From contig NZ_CP020555.1 in the NCBI RefSeq assembly GCF_002080455.1, positions 1,426,001 to 1,490,000 on the forward strand: a stretch of 64,000 nucleotides of DNA. The letters run 5' to 3'. A program made the position numbers and the translations under genes. This document shows positions 52,840-61,187 of this stretch, one piece after another. How positions within the stretch are numbered: position 1 is the first letter of the stretch; the number at the start of each line of letters is the position of its first letter. Below the pieces are notes generated by a model. The model saw only the letters and a program-made list of their open reading frames with translations. It searched no databases and had not been told where the DNA came from. Origin of the DNA: Streptomyces sp. Sge12. GTDB taxonomy: Bacteria > Actinomycetota > Actinomycetes > Streptomycetales > Streptomycetaceae.

Positions 52840-53996
52840 CAGTTCTCCTCCTCCTTCCCGAGCAGGGCCGGTACGTCCCAGTCGGCGGCGACCGACGCGG
52901 CGTGCGCTCCGGGCTGCGCCGGGCCCCCCGTGACGGCGCCCGGCGTCGCCGAGAACCGCGGCGCGGGCGCGGGCTGGACGATCCCGCCGAAGTCGGTGAA
53001 GGTCCCGCGGGCGGCGAGGTGCGGGTGGTCCGGGGCCTCGCGCAGCGAGAGGACGGGCGCCACGCAGGCGTCGCTGCCCTCGAAGACAGCCGTCCACTGC
53101 GCCCGCGTACGGGTCTTGAAGCGCGCGGCGACGGCCTCGCGCAACTCGCCCCAGCGGGCGAGGTCCTTGCGGGCCGGAGCCCGGTCCTTGATCCCGAGGA
53201 GCTCCACGAAGGTGTCGTAGAACTGCTGCTCCAGCGCGCCGACGGCCATGTACTGGCCGTCGGAGGTCTCGTAGGTGCCGTAGAACGGGCAGCCGCCGTC
53301 GAGGAGGTTGGCCCCGCGGCGGTCCTGCCAGCCGCCCGCCGCCATCATCCCGTGGATCATGGCGGTGAGATGGGCGGTGCCGTCCACGATGGCCGCGTCG
53401 ACGACCTGGCCGGTGCCGGTGGCGCGGGCGTGGTGGAGCGCGGCGAGGACCCCGATCACGAGGTAGAGCGAGCCGCCCGCGTAGTCCCCGACCAGATTGG
53501 CGGGGACGGCCGGCGGCTCTCCCGGATTGCCGATCATGCCGAGGGCCCCGGTGACCGCGATGTACGCGATGTCGTGCCCGGCGGTCTCGGCGAGCGGGCC
53601 CTCCTGGCCCCAGCCGGTCATCCGCCCGTAGACGAGCTTCGGGTTGCGGGCGTGGCACTCGGCCGGTCCGACCCCGAGCCGCTCGGCGACGCCGGGGCGG
53701 AAGCCCTCGAGGAGTACGTCGGCCCGCTCGACCAGGTCGAGGACGCGGGCGGGCCCGTCGGCGGACTTCAGGTCGACCAGGACGGAGCGCTTGCTGCGGT
53801 TGGTGATGTCATAGGCCGGATCGACGGCGAGTCCGCCACCGCCGGGCCGGTCCACCCGTACGACGTCCGCGCCCAGGTCGGCGAGGAGCATGGCGGCGAA
53901 CGGTCCGGGGCCGATGCCCGCCAGTTCGACGACGCGCACTCCGGCGAGCGGGCCGGGCCCGCTCGCCTCCCGGTTCCCGTTCCCTGTCACTGCCAT
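52839..53996 (-). CDS. Alpha-methylacyl-CoA racemase-like (CaiB/BaiF family III CoA transferase)
   Basis: 385-residue family III protein. Residues spaced as in the mycobacterial racemase are present: His141 (GHDIAYIAVTGA) and Asp171 (VGDYAGGSLYLV), 30 apart. The N-terminal VVELAGIGPGPFAAMLLADLG is typical of AMACR. This pairing favours racemase over CoA transferase. It would convert 2R- to 2S-methylacyl-CoA so that methyl-branched chains can enter beta-oxidation. The ATG at 53996 follows GGGGG; an in-frame ATG at 54023 would add nine residues. First gene of the five-gene operon. Confidence 0.88.
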   Translation of the reverse strand: MAVTGNGNREASGPGPLAGVRVVELAGIGPGPFAAMLLADLGADVVRVDRPGGGGLAVDPAYDITNRSKRSVLVDLKSADGPARVLDLVERADVLLEGFRPGVAERLGVGPAECHARNPKLVYGRMTGWGQEGPLAETAGHDIAYIAVTGALGMIGNPGEPPAVPANLVGDYAGGSLYLVIGVLAALHHARATGTGQVVDAAIVDGTAHLTAMIHGMMAAGGWQDRRGANLLDGGCPFYGTYETSDGQYMAVGALEQQFYDTFVELLGIKDRAPARKDLARWGELREAVAARFKTRTRAQWTAVFEGSDACVAPVLSLREAPDHPHLAARGTFTDFGGIVQPAPAPRFSATPGAVTGGPAQPGAHAASVAADWDVPALLGKEEEN

Positions 53997-54214
53997 CGGG
54001 CCCCCAGCGGCTCTGGTGTGCATGGTGTGCGTGGTGTGCGGCTGTGTGACACAACTGATGTAACACCAGTGATGCTAGGAATGCGTTCCACCGAACACAA
54101 GCCCCCGTGCGGGCTCCGCGCGGATCGCCGGGCCCCGGCGCGTCCGACCCGGCCGAGACCGGACCGAGACCTGGGACCACCCCCCTGATGGGCCGCCGCG
54201 CTGCTCTGTACTCT

Positions 54215-54244
54215 GAACACGCTTTCGAAGCTGATCAAGCGTTC
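54215..54244. repeat. Bulged inverted repeat ahead of the surface-protein gene
   Basis: GAACACGCTT and AAGCGTTC can pair with a 2-base bulge and a 12-base loop that contains TTCGAA. It is 20 bp upstream of the GTG start, so it could form a 5'-UTR hairpin or bind a regulator. Confidence 0.35.
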
Positions 54245-54264
54245 AACCAGAAAATGGGGGGCCG

Positions 54265-55947
54265 GTGCGCAACCGCCGACTCGTAGTTTCCGTCGCCGCC
54301 ATCGCGGCAGGCGTGGGTCTCATCCCGGGCGTGGCCCAGGCCGATCCGGCCAAGCCCGACGCCCGCCGTGCGGCGACTCCCGACGTGGACCTCGGCAAGG
54401 CCGCCGCGTCCCAGGCCAAGGGCCACACCTTCACCAGCCCCGCCGACCGTACGGTGCGCACGGCGCTGCCGTCCGCCAGGACCGGTAAGGCCGGCGCCCC
54501 GCAGGCGCAGGCCGCCGCCGCCGACAACCCGGACCTCGCGGTCGGTCTGAGCGGCTACGGCCTGACGGCCCACGGCATCGAGCTGAAGTCCACCCTCACG
54601 AGCATCAGCACCCCGCTCGAGGTCACCATCGCCTGGGGCGACGGCAAGACCGACGTGGTCAACGCCTCCGGCGCCGGGGTGCTGACCAACAAGCACACCT
54701 ACGCCGAGGTCGGCGCCTACACGGTCAAGGTCACCGTGAAGGACACCGCGAACAGCCTCTCGGCCGTCAACGAGCTCGCGGTCGTCACGCCGGGCTCCGA
54801 CTTCACCCCGTACACCCCGACCCGTCTGCTGGACACCCGCTTCGGGACCGGCGTGACGCAGGGCAAGGTCGGCGCGGGCAAGTCGACCCGGGTGAAGGTC
54901 GGCGGCAACGGCAAGATCCCCGCCGGGGTGACCGCGGTGGCGCTCAACATCACCGTCACCAACGCCCTCGACAGCGGCTTCATCACGGCGTTCCCCGAGG
55001 GCGTCGAGCGTCCCTTCACCTCGAACGTCAACTTCAAGGCCGGCCAGACCGTGCCGAACATGGTCATCGTGCCGGTCGGCAAGAGCGGCTACGTGGAGCT
55101 CTACAACGGCAGCTGGAAGTCGGTCGACCTGATCGCCGACGTCACCGGCTACTTCACCCACACGGCCTCCTCCGGCTACACCCCGGTCGAGCCGACCCGC
55201 TTCGTCGACACCCGCGAGGGCCTCGGCACCACCAAGCGCAAGCTCGCCGCCCAGTCGGCCTTCAGCACCCAGATCAGCGGACTGCGCGGAGTGCCCCAGG
55301 GCATCAGCGCCGTGGCGCTCAACGTGACGATCACCAACCCGCAGGGTGCCGGTCACCTGACCGTCTACCCGAGCGGCGGTGCCCTCCCGGCCACGTCGAA
55401 CCTGAACTTCAACGCCAACCAGACCATCGCCAACTCGGTGATCGTGCCCGTCTCCGCCGACGGAAAGATCAGTGCGTTCAACGGCGCCTGGGCCCCGACC
55501 GACGTCGTCGTCGACGTCGTCGGCTACTACAGCGAGGGCAGTGACAGCGCCTTCCTGCCGCTCTCGCCGGAGCGCGTCTTCGACACCCGCGAGCCCGAGG
55601 ACCCGTTCTACGGGACGGTGTGGGGCGAGACCTACGTCCCCCTGCCGATCTCGGACGCCGACCCGAGCGTCACGGGCTGGGTCATGAACTCCACCGTGGC
55701 CAACACGCAGGGCAACGGGTACCTCACGGTCACCCCGGACCCGAACTCGTGGGACGACTACATCAACGAGTCGGCCTTCTGGCCGACGCCCCCGAACTCC
55801 TCCAACCTGAACTGGACGAAGGGCGACGTCGTCCCGAACCTGGTGCAGGCGAGCAGCGGGGACCACGGCATCATCGACTTCTGGAACCGGGGCTGGGAGG
55901 ACATCGACCTCATCGTCGACGTCTTCGGCCTCTACCAGAAGGGCTAG
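54265..55947 (+). CDS. Secreted surface protein with a PKD-like domain and three beta-propeller-like repeats
   Basis: 560 residues. A Sec signal peptide ends near AQA-DP (residue 22). A PKD-like Ig domain covers about 95-175 (VTIAWGDGKTDVVNASGAG and HTYAEVGAYTVKVTVKD). Three diverged repeats of about 115-125 residues follow, each opening with a pattern like YTPTRLLDTR (about 185, 305 and 425) and closing with D-x-IADVTGYF-type strands; the third is the most altered. The repeats are widespread in actinobacterial exported proteins; the role is probably adhesion or cell-wall binding. The GTG start follows GGGG. No catalytic motif is seen. Confidence 0.82.
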   Translation: MRNRRLVVSVAAIAAGVGLIPGVAQADPAKPDARRAATPDVDLGKAAASQAKGHTFTSPADRTVRTALPSARTGKAGAPQAQAAAADNPDLAVGLSGYGLTAHGIELKSTLTSISTPLEVTIAWGDGKTDVVNASGAGVLTNKHTYAEVGAYTVKVTVKDTANSLSAVNELAVVTPGSDFTPYTPTRLLDTRFGTGVTQGKVGAGKSTRVKVGGNGKIPAGVTAVALNITVTNALDSGFITAFPEGVERPFTSNVNFKAGQTVPNMVIVPVGKSGYVELYNGSWKSVDLIADVTGYFTHTASSGYTPVEPTRFVDTREGLGTTKRKLAAQSAFSTQISGLRGVPQGISAVALNVTITNPQGAGHLTVYPSGGALPATSNLNFNANQTIANSVIVPVSADGKISAFNGAWAPTDVVVDVVGYYSEGSDSAFLPLSPERVFDTREPEDPFYGTVWGETYVPLPISDADPSVTGWVMNSTVANTQGNGYLTVTPDPNSWDDYINESAFWPTPPNSSNLNWTKGDVVPNLVQASSGDHGIIDFWNRGWEDIDLIVDVFGLYQKG

Positions 55948-55955
55948 CACCCCCT

Positions 55956-55983
55956 CGCACCCCCGCCGGCGAGCGGGGGTGCG
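55956..55983 (+). terminator. First terminator hairpin after the surface-protein gene
   Basis: An 11-bp stem (CGCACCCCCGC and partner) with a 6-base loop, 9 bp past the stop codon. Confidence 0.7.
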
Positions 55984-55997
55984 CCAGCGGATCCCGG

Positions 55998-56039
55998 CAG
56001 CGCCCCGGGACCGGCCTCCGGGCCGGTCCCGGGGCGCTG
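55998..56039 (+). terminator. Second terminator hairpin after the surface-protein gene
   Basis: A 19-bp perfect stem (CAGCGCCCCGGGACCGGCC and complement) with a 4-base TCCG loop; a back-up terminator ahead of the enoyl-reductase gene. Confidence 0.75.
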
Positions 56040-56140
56040 TTCCCGTCATGGCGCCGCACCGCACCGCATCGCACCCGGTCGTACTGACGGTCGAGGATCA
56101 CGCTAGCCTCGGCCACCGGAACCCCCTGGGAGGAGCGCTC

Positions 56141-57340
56141 ATGAACGCAACTGTCCCGCACGACCGGCCCGAACGCGCCTACGACGTCGTACTCTTCGGC
56201 GCCACCGGATTCGTGGGCGCGCTCACCGCCGAGTACCTGGCCGCGCACGCGCCCGCCGGCTGCCGCTGGGCCCTCGCGGGCCGGGACACGGCGAAGCTGG
56301 AGCGGCTGCGCGAGCGGCTGTCCTTGATCGATCCGGCCTGCGCGGAGCTGCCGCTGCTGCGGGCCGACGCCCAGGACCCGGCGGCCGTGCGCGAGCTGGC
56401 CGCCTCCACCCGGGTGCTGGCCACGACGGTGGGCCCGTACGTCTGGTACGGCGCCGAGCTCGTGGCCGCCTGCGCCGAGGCGGGCACGGACTACGTGGAC
56501 CTCACCGGCGAGCCGGAGTTCGTGGACCGCATGTACGTCGAGCACGACGCGCGGGCCCGCGAGACCGGGGCGCGCATCGTGCACGCCTGCGGCTTCGACT
56601 CGATCCCGGCCGACCTCGGGGCGTACTTCACGGTCCGGCAGCTGCCGCAGGGCGTCCCGCTGACGGTCGACGGGTTCATCCGCTCCAACGCCCTCTTTTC
56701 CGGCGGCACCCTGGCCTCCGCGCTGACCGCGCTGAGCCGCGGGCCCCAGACGGCGGCCGCGGCGCGCGCCCGCCGGCTGCACGAGCCCCGGCTGCTGGGC
56801 CGGCGGGCCCGCGGGCCGGTCGGGGTACCGCGGTTCAGCCGGGAGACCGGCACCTGGGCGATGCCGCTGCCCACGCTGGACCCGCGGATCGTGGCCCGGT
56901 CGGCGGCCGCGCTGGAGCGGTACGGCCCCGACTTCCGCTACCGCCACTACGCCTCCGTCAAGCACCTGCCCGTCGCGGTGGGCGGTACGGCGGTGCTGGG
57001 CGCGACGGTGGCCCTGGCCCAGGTGCCGCCGGCCCGGCGGTGGCTGATGGACCGCTGGGAGCCGGGGCAGGGGCCGGACGCGGAACGCCGCGCGCGCAGC
57101 TGGTTCACGGCGCGGTTCGTGGGCGAGGGCGGCGGCCGGCGCGTGCTCACCGAGGTGTCGGGCGGCGACCCGGGCTACGGGGAAACGGCCAAGATGCTCG
57201 CCGAGTCGGCGCTCTGCCTGGCCCACGACGCCCTGCCGGCGGTGTCCGGACAGTTGACGACGGCCGTGGCGATGGGCGACGCCCTCACCGCCCGCCTCCA
57301 GAAGGCGGGGATCACCTTCCGGGTGGCCGACGCCCGCTGA
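56141..57340 (+). CDS. Saccharopine dehydrogenase-like / trans-acting enoyl reductase-family protein
   Basis: 399 residues. The N-terminal Rossmann motif VVLFGATGFVGALTAEYLA (about 15-33) and the TGEPEFVDRMYVEHDARARE block are shared by the saccharopine-dehydrogenase-like 'trans-acting enoyl reductase' group, which includes mycobacterial Rv2953, active in phenolic glycolipid and DIM synthesis. A hydrophobic stretch (GGTAVLGATVALAQVPPAR) may hold it to the membrane. In Streptomyces the target lipid is unknown. ATG at 56141 with GGGAGGAG upstream. Confidence 0.82.
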   Translation: MNATVPHDRPERAYDVVLFGATGFVGALTAEYLAAHAPAGCRWALAGRDTAKLERLRERLSLIDPACAELPLLRADAQDPAAVRELAASTRVLATTVGPYVWYGAELVAACAEAGTDYVDLTGEPEFVDRMYVEHDARARETGARIVHACGFDSIPADLGAYFTVRQLPQGVPLTVDGFIRSNALFSGGTLASALTALSRGPQTAAAARARRLHEPRLLGRRARGPVGVPRFSRETGTWAMPLPTLDPRIVARSAAALERYGPDFRYRHYASVKHLPVAVGGTAVLGATVALAQVPPARRWLMDRWEPGQGPDAERRARSWFTARFVGEGGGRRVLTEVSGGDPGYGETAKMLAESALCLAHDALPAVSGQLTTAVAMGDALTARLQKAGITFRVADAR

Positions 57341-57349
57341 CGGCCGGCG

Positions 57350-58027
57350 TCAGGAGGCCTCCCGCAGCGCCCTGCGGCACAGGGAATCGGCGTGGCGGGT
57401 GGTCTCGGGGATCCGGAAGCGCGGGCTCAGGGCCAGGGCGTGGGCGCAGGCGTTCTCCAGCGAGACCCGGTGCCCGACGGAGACGTACACCGGCTTGATC
57501 CCGTCCTGCGTGCGCAGCGCCCGCCCGACCTCGGCCCCGTCGGCCGCGAGCAGGGCGGCGGCGTCGCCCCGCCGGGCGCCCGGTTCCTCGTGGGTGAAGG
57601 TGAACGGGTTCTTCGCGACGCCGATCGCCGGGAGCCCGGTGACCACACCGAGGTGGCAGGCGAGACCGAAGCCGCGCGGGTGGGCGAGGCCGTAGCCGTC
57701 GCAGACGACGAGTCCGGGCGCGGACTTCAGGGAGTCGAGGGCGGCCAGTACGGTCGGCAGCTCGCGGAAGGCGAGCAGTCCGGGCACGTAAGGGAAGCTG
57801 ACGTGCCCGACGGCGGTGGCCTCCTCGACGACCTCCAGGGTCGCGGCGTCGAGCACCACGGCCGCGGCGGCGACCAGGTCGCGCGCATCGTCGTAGGCGA
57901 CGTCCACTCCCGTGACGAGGCCGTGGCCGGGTGGCGGACCGGGCTCGGTGAGCACGACCTGATGGCGTAGTTCGTCCTGTATCGCCCGGGCCTCGGCCTC
58001 GTCGGCGGGGGTCTTCACACTCGTCAT
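57350..58027 (-). CDS. nfi: Endonuclease V (deoxyinosine 3' endonuclease)
   Basis: 225-residue DNA repair nuclease cleaving near deoxyinosine. Catalytic Asp is in VTGVDVAYDDARDLVAAAAV (about 39-58). The PYVPGLLAFRELP wedge (about 79-91) and LVVCDGYGLAHPRGFGLACHLGV are the family's substrate- and metal-binding blocks. Two residues after the start, a Lys/Ala-rich segment leads in. The ATG lies nine bases after a -10-like TACTCT, so the message may be leaderless. Confidence 0.93.
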   Translation of the reverse strand: MTSVKTPADEAEARAIQDELRHQVVLTEPGPPPGHGLVTGVDVAYDDARDLVAAAAVVLDAATLEVVEEATAVGHVSFPYVPGLLAFRELPTVLAALDSLKSAPGLVVCDGYGLAHPRGFGLACHLGVVTGLPAIGVAKNPFTFTHEEPGARRGDAAALLAADGAEVGRALRTQDGIKPVYVSVGHRVSLENACAHALALSPRFRIPETTRHADSLCRRALREAS

Positions 58028-58036
58028 GATGGAGCG

Positions 58037-58046
58037 AGAGTAGCCT
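58037..58046. promoter_or_regulatory. Overlapping divergent -10 elements (endonuclease V / YciI)
   Basis: On the minus strand TACTCT (58042-58037) is nine bases from the endonuclease V ATG; on the plus strand TAGCCT (58041-58046) is seven bases from the YciI ATG. The two boxes share the TA pair at 58041-58042, giving a candidate two-way promoter for leaderless messages. Confidence 0.5.
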
Positions 58047-58053
58047 GGTGATC

Positions 58054-58353
58054 ATGTTCGTCATGGAGCTCACCTACACCGTCCCCGTCGAAGCCGTCGA
58101 AGAGCACATGGACGCCCACATCGCCTGGCTGGACGGTTACTACGCCGCCGGTGTGTTCCTCGCCTCGGGCCGCAAGGTCCCGCGCGACGGGGGCGTGATC
58201 CTGGCCGGCGGGGTGTCCCGGGCCGAGATCGAGCGGATCGCGGCCGAGGACCCCTTCACGGTGGCGGGCGTCTGCGCCTACACCGTCACCGAGTTCATCG
58301 CCACGAAGACCTCCGCCGACCTGTCGACGGTGCGGGAGAACCCGGTGGTGTAG
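58054..58353 (+). CDS. YciI-family protein
   Basis: 99-residue ferredoxin-like-fold protein (dimeric alpha-beta barrel). The family's HMDAHIAWLDGYYAAGVFLA and SGRKVPRDGGVILAGG stretches contain the His-Asp pair thought to be catalytic in YciI. Molecular function in Streptomyces is unknown. The ATG at 58054 is preferred over the GTG at 58048 because of the -10 spacing. It is divergent from the endonuclease V gene. Confidence 0.85.
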   Translation: MFVMELTYTVPVEAVEEHMDAHIAWLDGYYAAGVFLASGRKVPRDGGVILAGGVSRAEIERIAAEDPFTVAGVCAYTVTEFIATKTSADLSTVRENPVV

Positions 58354-58382
58354 CGACAGCGCCGCGTCGTCCCCCGTCCGCC

Positions 58383-58423
<41 letters not shown>

Positions 58424-58434
58424 CCGGAGTGTCC

Positions 58435-58938
58435 ATGCTGCCCCGCCCCGCCGAAGCCGCCGATGTCCCCGAGCTCATACGACTGCGCGCGGTCGCCCTC
58501 GCCTCCCTCGGGGTCGACCCCGGGCCCGCCGACGCCGCCTGGCGGCAGGTCGCCCGCACCTGGTTCCTCGACCGCATCGGCGAACGCCCGGGCGTGCACT
58601 GCCTGGTCGTCGGCGGAGCGCCGGGCGAACCGCTGCTCGCCACCGGCATGGCCTGGGTCACCCACCACCTGCCCGGCCCGCAGTGGACCGACGGCCGGCG
58701 CGGCTACCTCGACGGGATCGTCACCGACGCCCCCGCCCGCGGGCGGGGCCACGGCCGGCGGATCGTCGACGCCCTCGTCGCCTGGCTCGACGGCATCGGC
58801 ATCCACTACGTCCAGCTGCACGCCAGCCCCGACGGCGAACCCGTCTACCGGGCCGCGGGCTTCACCGCCGGGCGCTACCCGGGCATGGACCTCTTCACCA
58901 CCCCGGGACCGCCGGCTCCGCCCGCTCCCGCCGACTGA
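58435..58938 (+). CDS. GNAT-family N-acetyltransferase
   Basis: 167-residue acetyltransferase. The acetyl-CoA pyrophosphate loop is DAPARGRGHGRRIVDALVAWL (motif Q/RxxGxG/A as RGRGHG, about residues 98-110), with the upstream beta-bulge region GYLDGIVTD. The Pro-rich C-terminal tail is short. Substrate unknown. ATG at 58435 with GGAG five bases ahead; a GTG two codons earlier is in frame. It ends head-on with the BNR-repeat gene, with the stop codons adjacent. Confidence 0.85.
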   Translation: MLPRPAEAADVPELIRLRAVALASLGVDPGPADAAWRQVARTWFLDRIGERPGVHCLVVGGAPGEPLLATGMAWVTHHLPGPQWTDGRRGYLDGIVTDAPARGRGHGRRIVDALVAWLDGIGIHYVQLHASPDGEPVYRAAGFTAGRYPGMDLFTTPGPPAPPAPAD

Positions 58939-60060
58939 TCAGCGCCGCCTCTCCAGCCGCGCCACCCGTCCCTTCTCCCCCGCCGCCCAGCAGCCCGCGT
59001 CCGGGGAGCAGTCGACGGTGTCGAACGAACCCGTCTCCAGGGACCGCCAGCTGCGGCCCCCGTCCGTGGTCACGTCCGTGCCCGTGGGTCCCACCGCGAG
59101 GGCCGTCCCCGCGGTGTACGGGAACCAGGCCGCGCCCGAGCGGTAGGCCGGCGGGGGCGTCGCGGCCTGGCGCCAGGTGCGTCCCCCGTCCGCGGAGAGG
59201 GCCGCGGCCTGCGGGGAGGCCTGCCCGGTGCGGTAGTCACCGCCGACCGCCAGTCCCCTCGTACGGTCCCGGAAGGCGAGGGCGAAGACTCCGCGGGCCG
59301 GATCGCCCGCCGGGACGGTGGATTCGGCGACCCGCCAGGTCAGGCCACGGTCCGCGGAGTGCAGGATCCGGGCCTGCGCCCCGCCGCCGGTGGCCAGCCA
59401 GACGTCGCGCGGGCCGGAGCTGACCAGGCACTGGCCGCTCGCGGCGAAGCCGGCCTCGCCGGGCAGCGCCTCGGGCATGCCCGCGTTGGGCAGCACCCGC
59501 CAGCTCCGCCCGCCGTCGTCCGTGGCCAGGATCCGGAACTTCCCGTCCACCGGATCGCTCATGGCCAGGCCGTGGCGGGTGTCGAAGAAGGTGAGGCAGT
59601 CGTAGAAGGCGCGCGGGTCCGGATTGCGGAAGGTCTCGGTCCAGGTGGCTCCGCCGTCCTCGGTGCGCAGCACCCGGGAGGCCTCGCCCTCCCCGATGGA
59701 CAGGGCCACCGCGCGCCGCGCGTCGAAGGCCTCGATGTCACGGAACTCCAGGCCCTCCACGACCGCACCGGGCGGCGAAACGTTACGCCAGCTGCGGCCG
59801 CCGTCCACGGTGCGCAGCAGCGTCCCCTTGGAGCCGGCCACCCAGGCCGTGGACCGGTCGACGGCCGCGAGCCCGCGGAAGCGTACGTCCTTCGCGGTGT
59901 CCCCGGTGTCCTTCAGCGCCCAGCCGGCGCCGCGCAAGTCCCGCGCCACCGGGGCCGGATCCGTATCGGCCCGGTCGGGGGCGGCCTGGGCGGGGGCGGC
60001 GAGCACCCCCACGACGAGGGCTGCCGCGCACATGCCGATTCCGAGTTCCAGAAGTCTCAT
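58939..60060 (-). CDS. Exported BNR/YCF48-type beta-propeller protein
   Basis: 373 residues. The signal peptide covers about 1-27 (ACT-like GIGMCAAALVVGVLAAPAQA). The rest is a series of about six Asp-box/BNR units (VDGGRSWR, EDGGATWTE, DDGGRSWRV, ADRGLTWRV, ADGGRTWRQ, TDGGRSWRS) giving a beta propeller as in sialidase-like and photosystem-assembly YCF48 proteins. No catalytic residues are evident. Often annotated as 'oxidoreductase' in this genus without good reason. The ATG is followed at once by the hydrophobic core. Confidence 0.87.
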   Translation of the reverse strand: MRLLELGIGMCAAALVVGVLAAPAQAAPDRADTDPAPVARDLRGAGWALKDTGDTAKDVRFRGLAAVDRSTAWVAGSKGTLLRTVDGGRSWRNVSPPGAVVEGLEFRDIEAFDARRAVALSIGEGEASRVLRTEDGGATWTETFRNPDPRAFYDCLTFFDTRHGLAMSDPVDGKFRILATDDGGRSWRVLPNAGMPEALPGEAGFAASGQCLVSSGPRDVWLATGGGAQARILHSADRGLTWRVAESTVPAGDPARGVFALAFRDRTRGLAVGGDYRTGQASPQAAALSADGGRTWRQAATPPPAYRSGAAWFPYTAGTALAVGPTGTDVTTDGGRSWRSLETGSFDTVDCSPDAGCWAAGEKGRVARLERRR

Positions 60061-60154
60061 GGCGCCGGAAGCTAACGCACCCCGCAGGCACCGTCCAGAG
60101 CGCCTTCCGGCCCCCGGCCCGGCAGCTCCCCGGCCCCTCCCGCCCCCTGTTCAC

Positions 60155-60342
60155 GACGGCCGGGCCCTCGCGGACGAGAGTCCCCGCGGCGCCTTCCGGT
60201 ACACCGGCAGCGTCAACCCGGCCGGCGTCTCGCGCTCGTGGCCGGGGTGGCCGCGGCCGCCGTCTGCGTCGACACGCTCTCCACCGGGCCGGTCGCCGCG
60301 GCCCTGATGCTCCGTATGCGACTCGTTGGGCCTGTGGAGTGA
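60155..60342 (+). pseudogene. Possible decayed C-terminal fragment of a transporter (purine/cytosine permease-like)
   Basis: In the gap before ssgD, one frame reads RALADESPRGAFRYTGSVNP and, after a shift near 60230, another reads ALVAGVAAAAVCVDT then TGPVAAAL before a TGA at 60342. Joined, this resembles the end of an NCS1-type (CodB-like) permease, but only about 60 residues remain. The whole gap 60061-60572 contains no intact gene. This is a pattern judgement and should be searched. Confidence 0.3.
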
Positions 60343-60422
60343 TCGGTAATCAGCCCTTCTCCGAGGCACCCCGGCCCCTCGGCGGCGCGCGGGCCGCCTT
60401 CCGAGACATCCCTCCACCCCGT

Positions 60423-60446
60423 CACTCTGTGCGATCACACAGAGTG
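60423..60446. promoter_or_regulatory. Perfect 9-bp palindrome upstream of the ssgD-like gene
   Basis: CACTCTGTG-CGATCA-CACAGAGTG. The core GTG-N6-CAC matches the general form of Crp/Fnr-type sites in Streptomyces. It is 127-150 bp ahead of the ssgD start. Confidence 0.55.
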
Positions 60447-60572
60447 GTTCAAGCCAATCGGTGACACAGCTCACGCAACGGCCCATGCACGGATTTGCCG
60501 ATTCCCGCGTCTATCGGGTTGCCGGGCCCCACCCCACTGTCCGGCAGCAGATCCGCCGCAAGGGAGTGAGCC

Positions 60573-60989
60573 TTGATCACTGTCATCGAGCAGGCCGCAC
60601 AGGCCCGTCTGGTCGCCACCGCGCCGAAGGTCGAGACCGTGCCCGTCACCCTCTGCTACGACCGTGCGGATCCGTTCGCCGTGCGGATGGCCTTCCCCGC
60701 CCCGGCCACGCTGGAGGGCGTCGAGGTCTCGTGGACCTTCTCGCGCGAGCTGCTGGAATCGGGGCTGGACCGCCCGTCGGGCTGGGGCGACGTACGCGTG
60801 CGCCCGTACGACGCCGACCGGACCACCATCGAGTTCCACGCGGCGGAGGGCGTCGCCATCGTGCTGATGCTGACCGCCGAGCTGCACCGGTTCCTGGAAC
60901 GGGCCGCGGCCGTGGTGCCACCCGGCCTCGAGCACCTCTACCTCGACATGGACCACAGCCTGGCCGAGCTGATGCGCGACACCTGCTGA
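60573..60989 (+). CDS. ssgD: SsgA-like sporulation/cell-wall protein (SsgD-like)
   Basis: 138-residue SALP protein. The family's conserved pattern is seen in VPVTLCYDRADPFAVRMAF (23-41), VSWTFSRELL and the C-terminal DMDHSLAELM. SsgA-like proteins control peptidoglycan maintenance during growth and sporulation of Streptomyces; SsgD has been linked to lateral cell wall. The paralogue assignment is inferred from gene order, not from detailed comparison. Start TTG at 60573 with AGGGAG in front; upstream in-frame codons lack a ribosome site. Confidence 0.85.
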   Translation: MITVIEQAAQARLVATAPKVETVPVTLCYDRADPFAVRMAFPAPATLEGVEVSWTFSRELLESGLDRPSGWGDVRVRPYDADRTTIEFHAAEGVAIVLMLTAELHRFLERAAAVVPPGLEHLYLDMDHSLAELMRDTC

Positions 60990-61022
60990 GCCCTGCCGGA
61001 TCCCGCCGAGTTAATTGGTTTG

Positions 61023-61042
61023 CGGGCGGCCACGGCCGCCCG
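61023..61042 (+). terminator. Hairpin in the leader of the ABC-F gene
   Basis: CGGGCGGCC and GGCCGCCCG with a 2-base centre form a strong stem, 33 bp past the ssgD stop. It may terminate ssgD or act as an attenuator for the ABC-F gene, whose leader is nearly 200 bp long. Confidence 0.5.
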
Positions 61043-61187
61043 TAGCTTCGAAGACGGCCCATCCCCGTCGAAACGGAGCAGGACATTGCTCGTCTGAGGT
61101 TCGAGACACCGACCACCGCCCCCTACGGCTGAGCCGTCGGCTGTCTCCCCGCGTTGCACGCACCACTCACGCAACCTGGAGGCCTCC

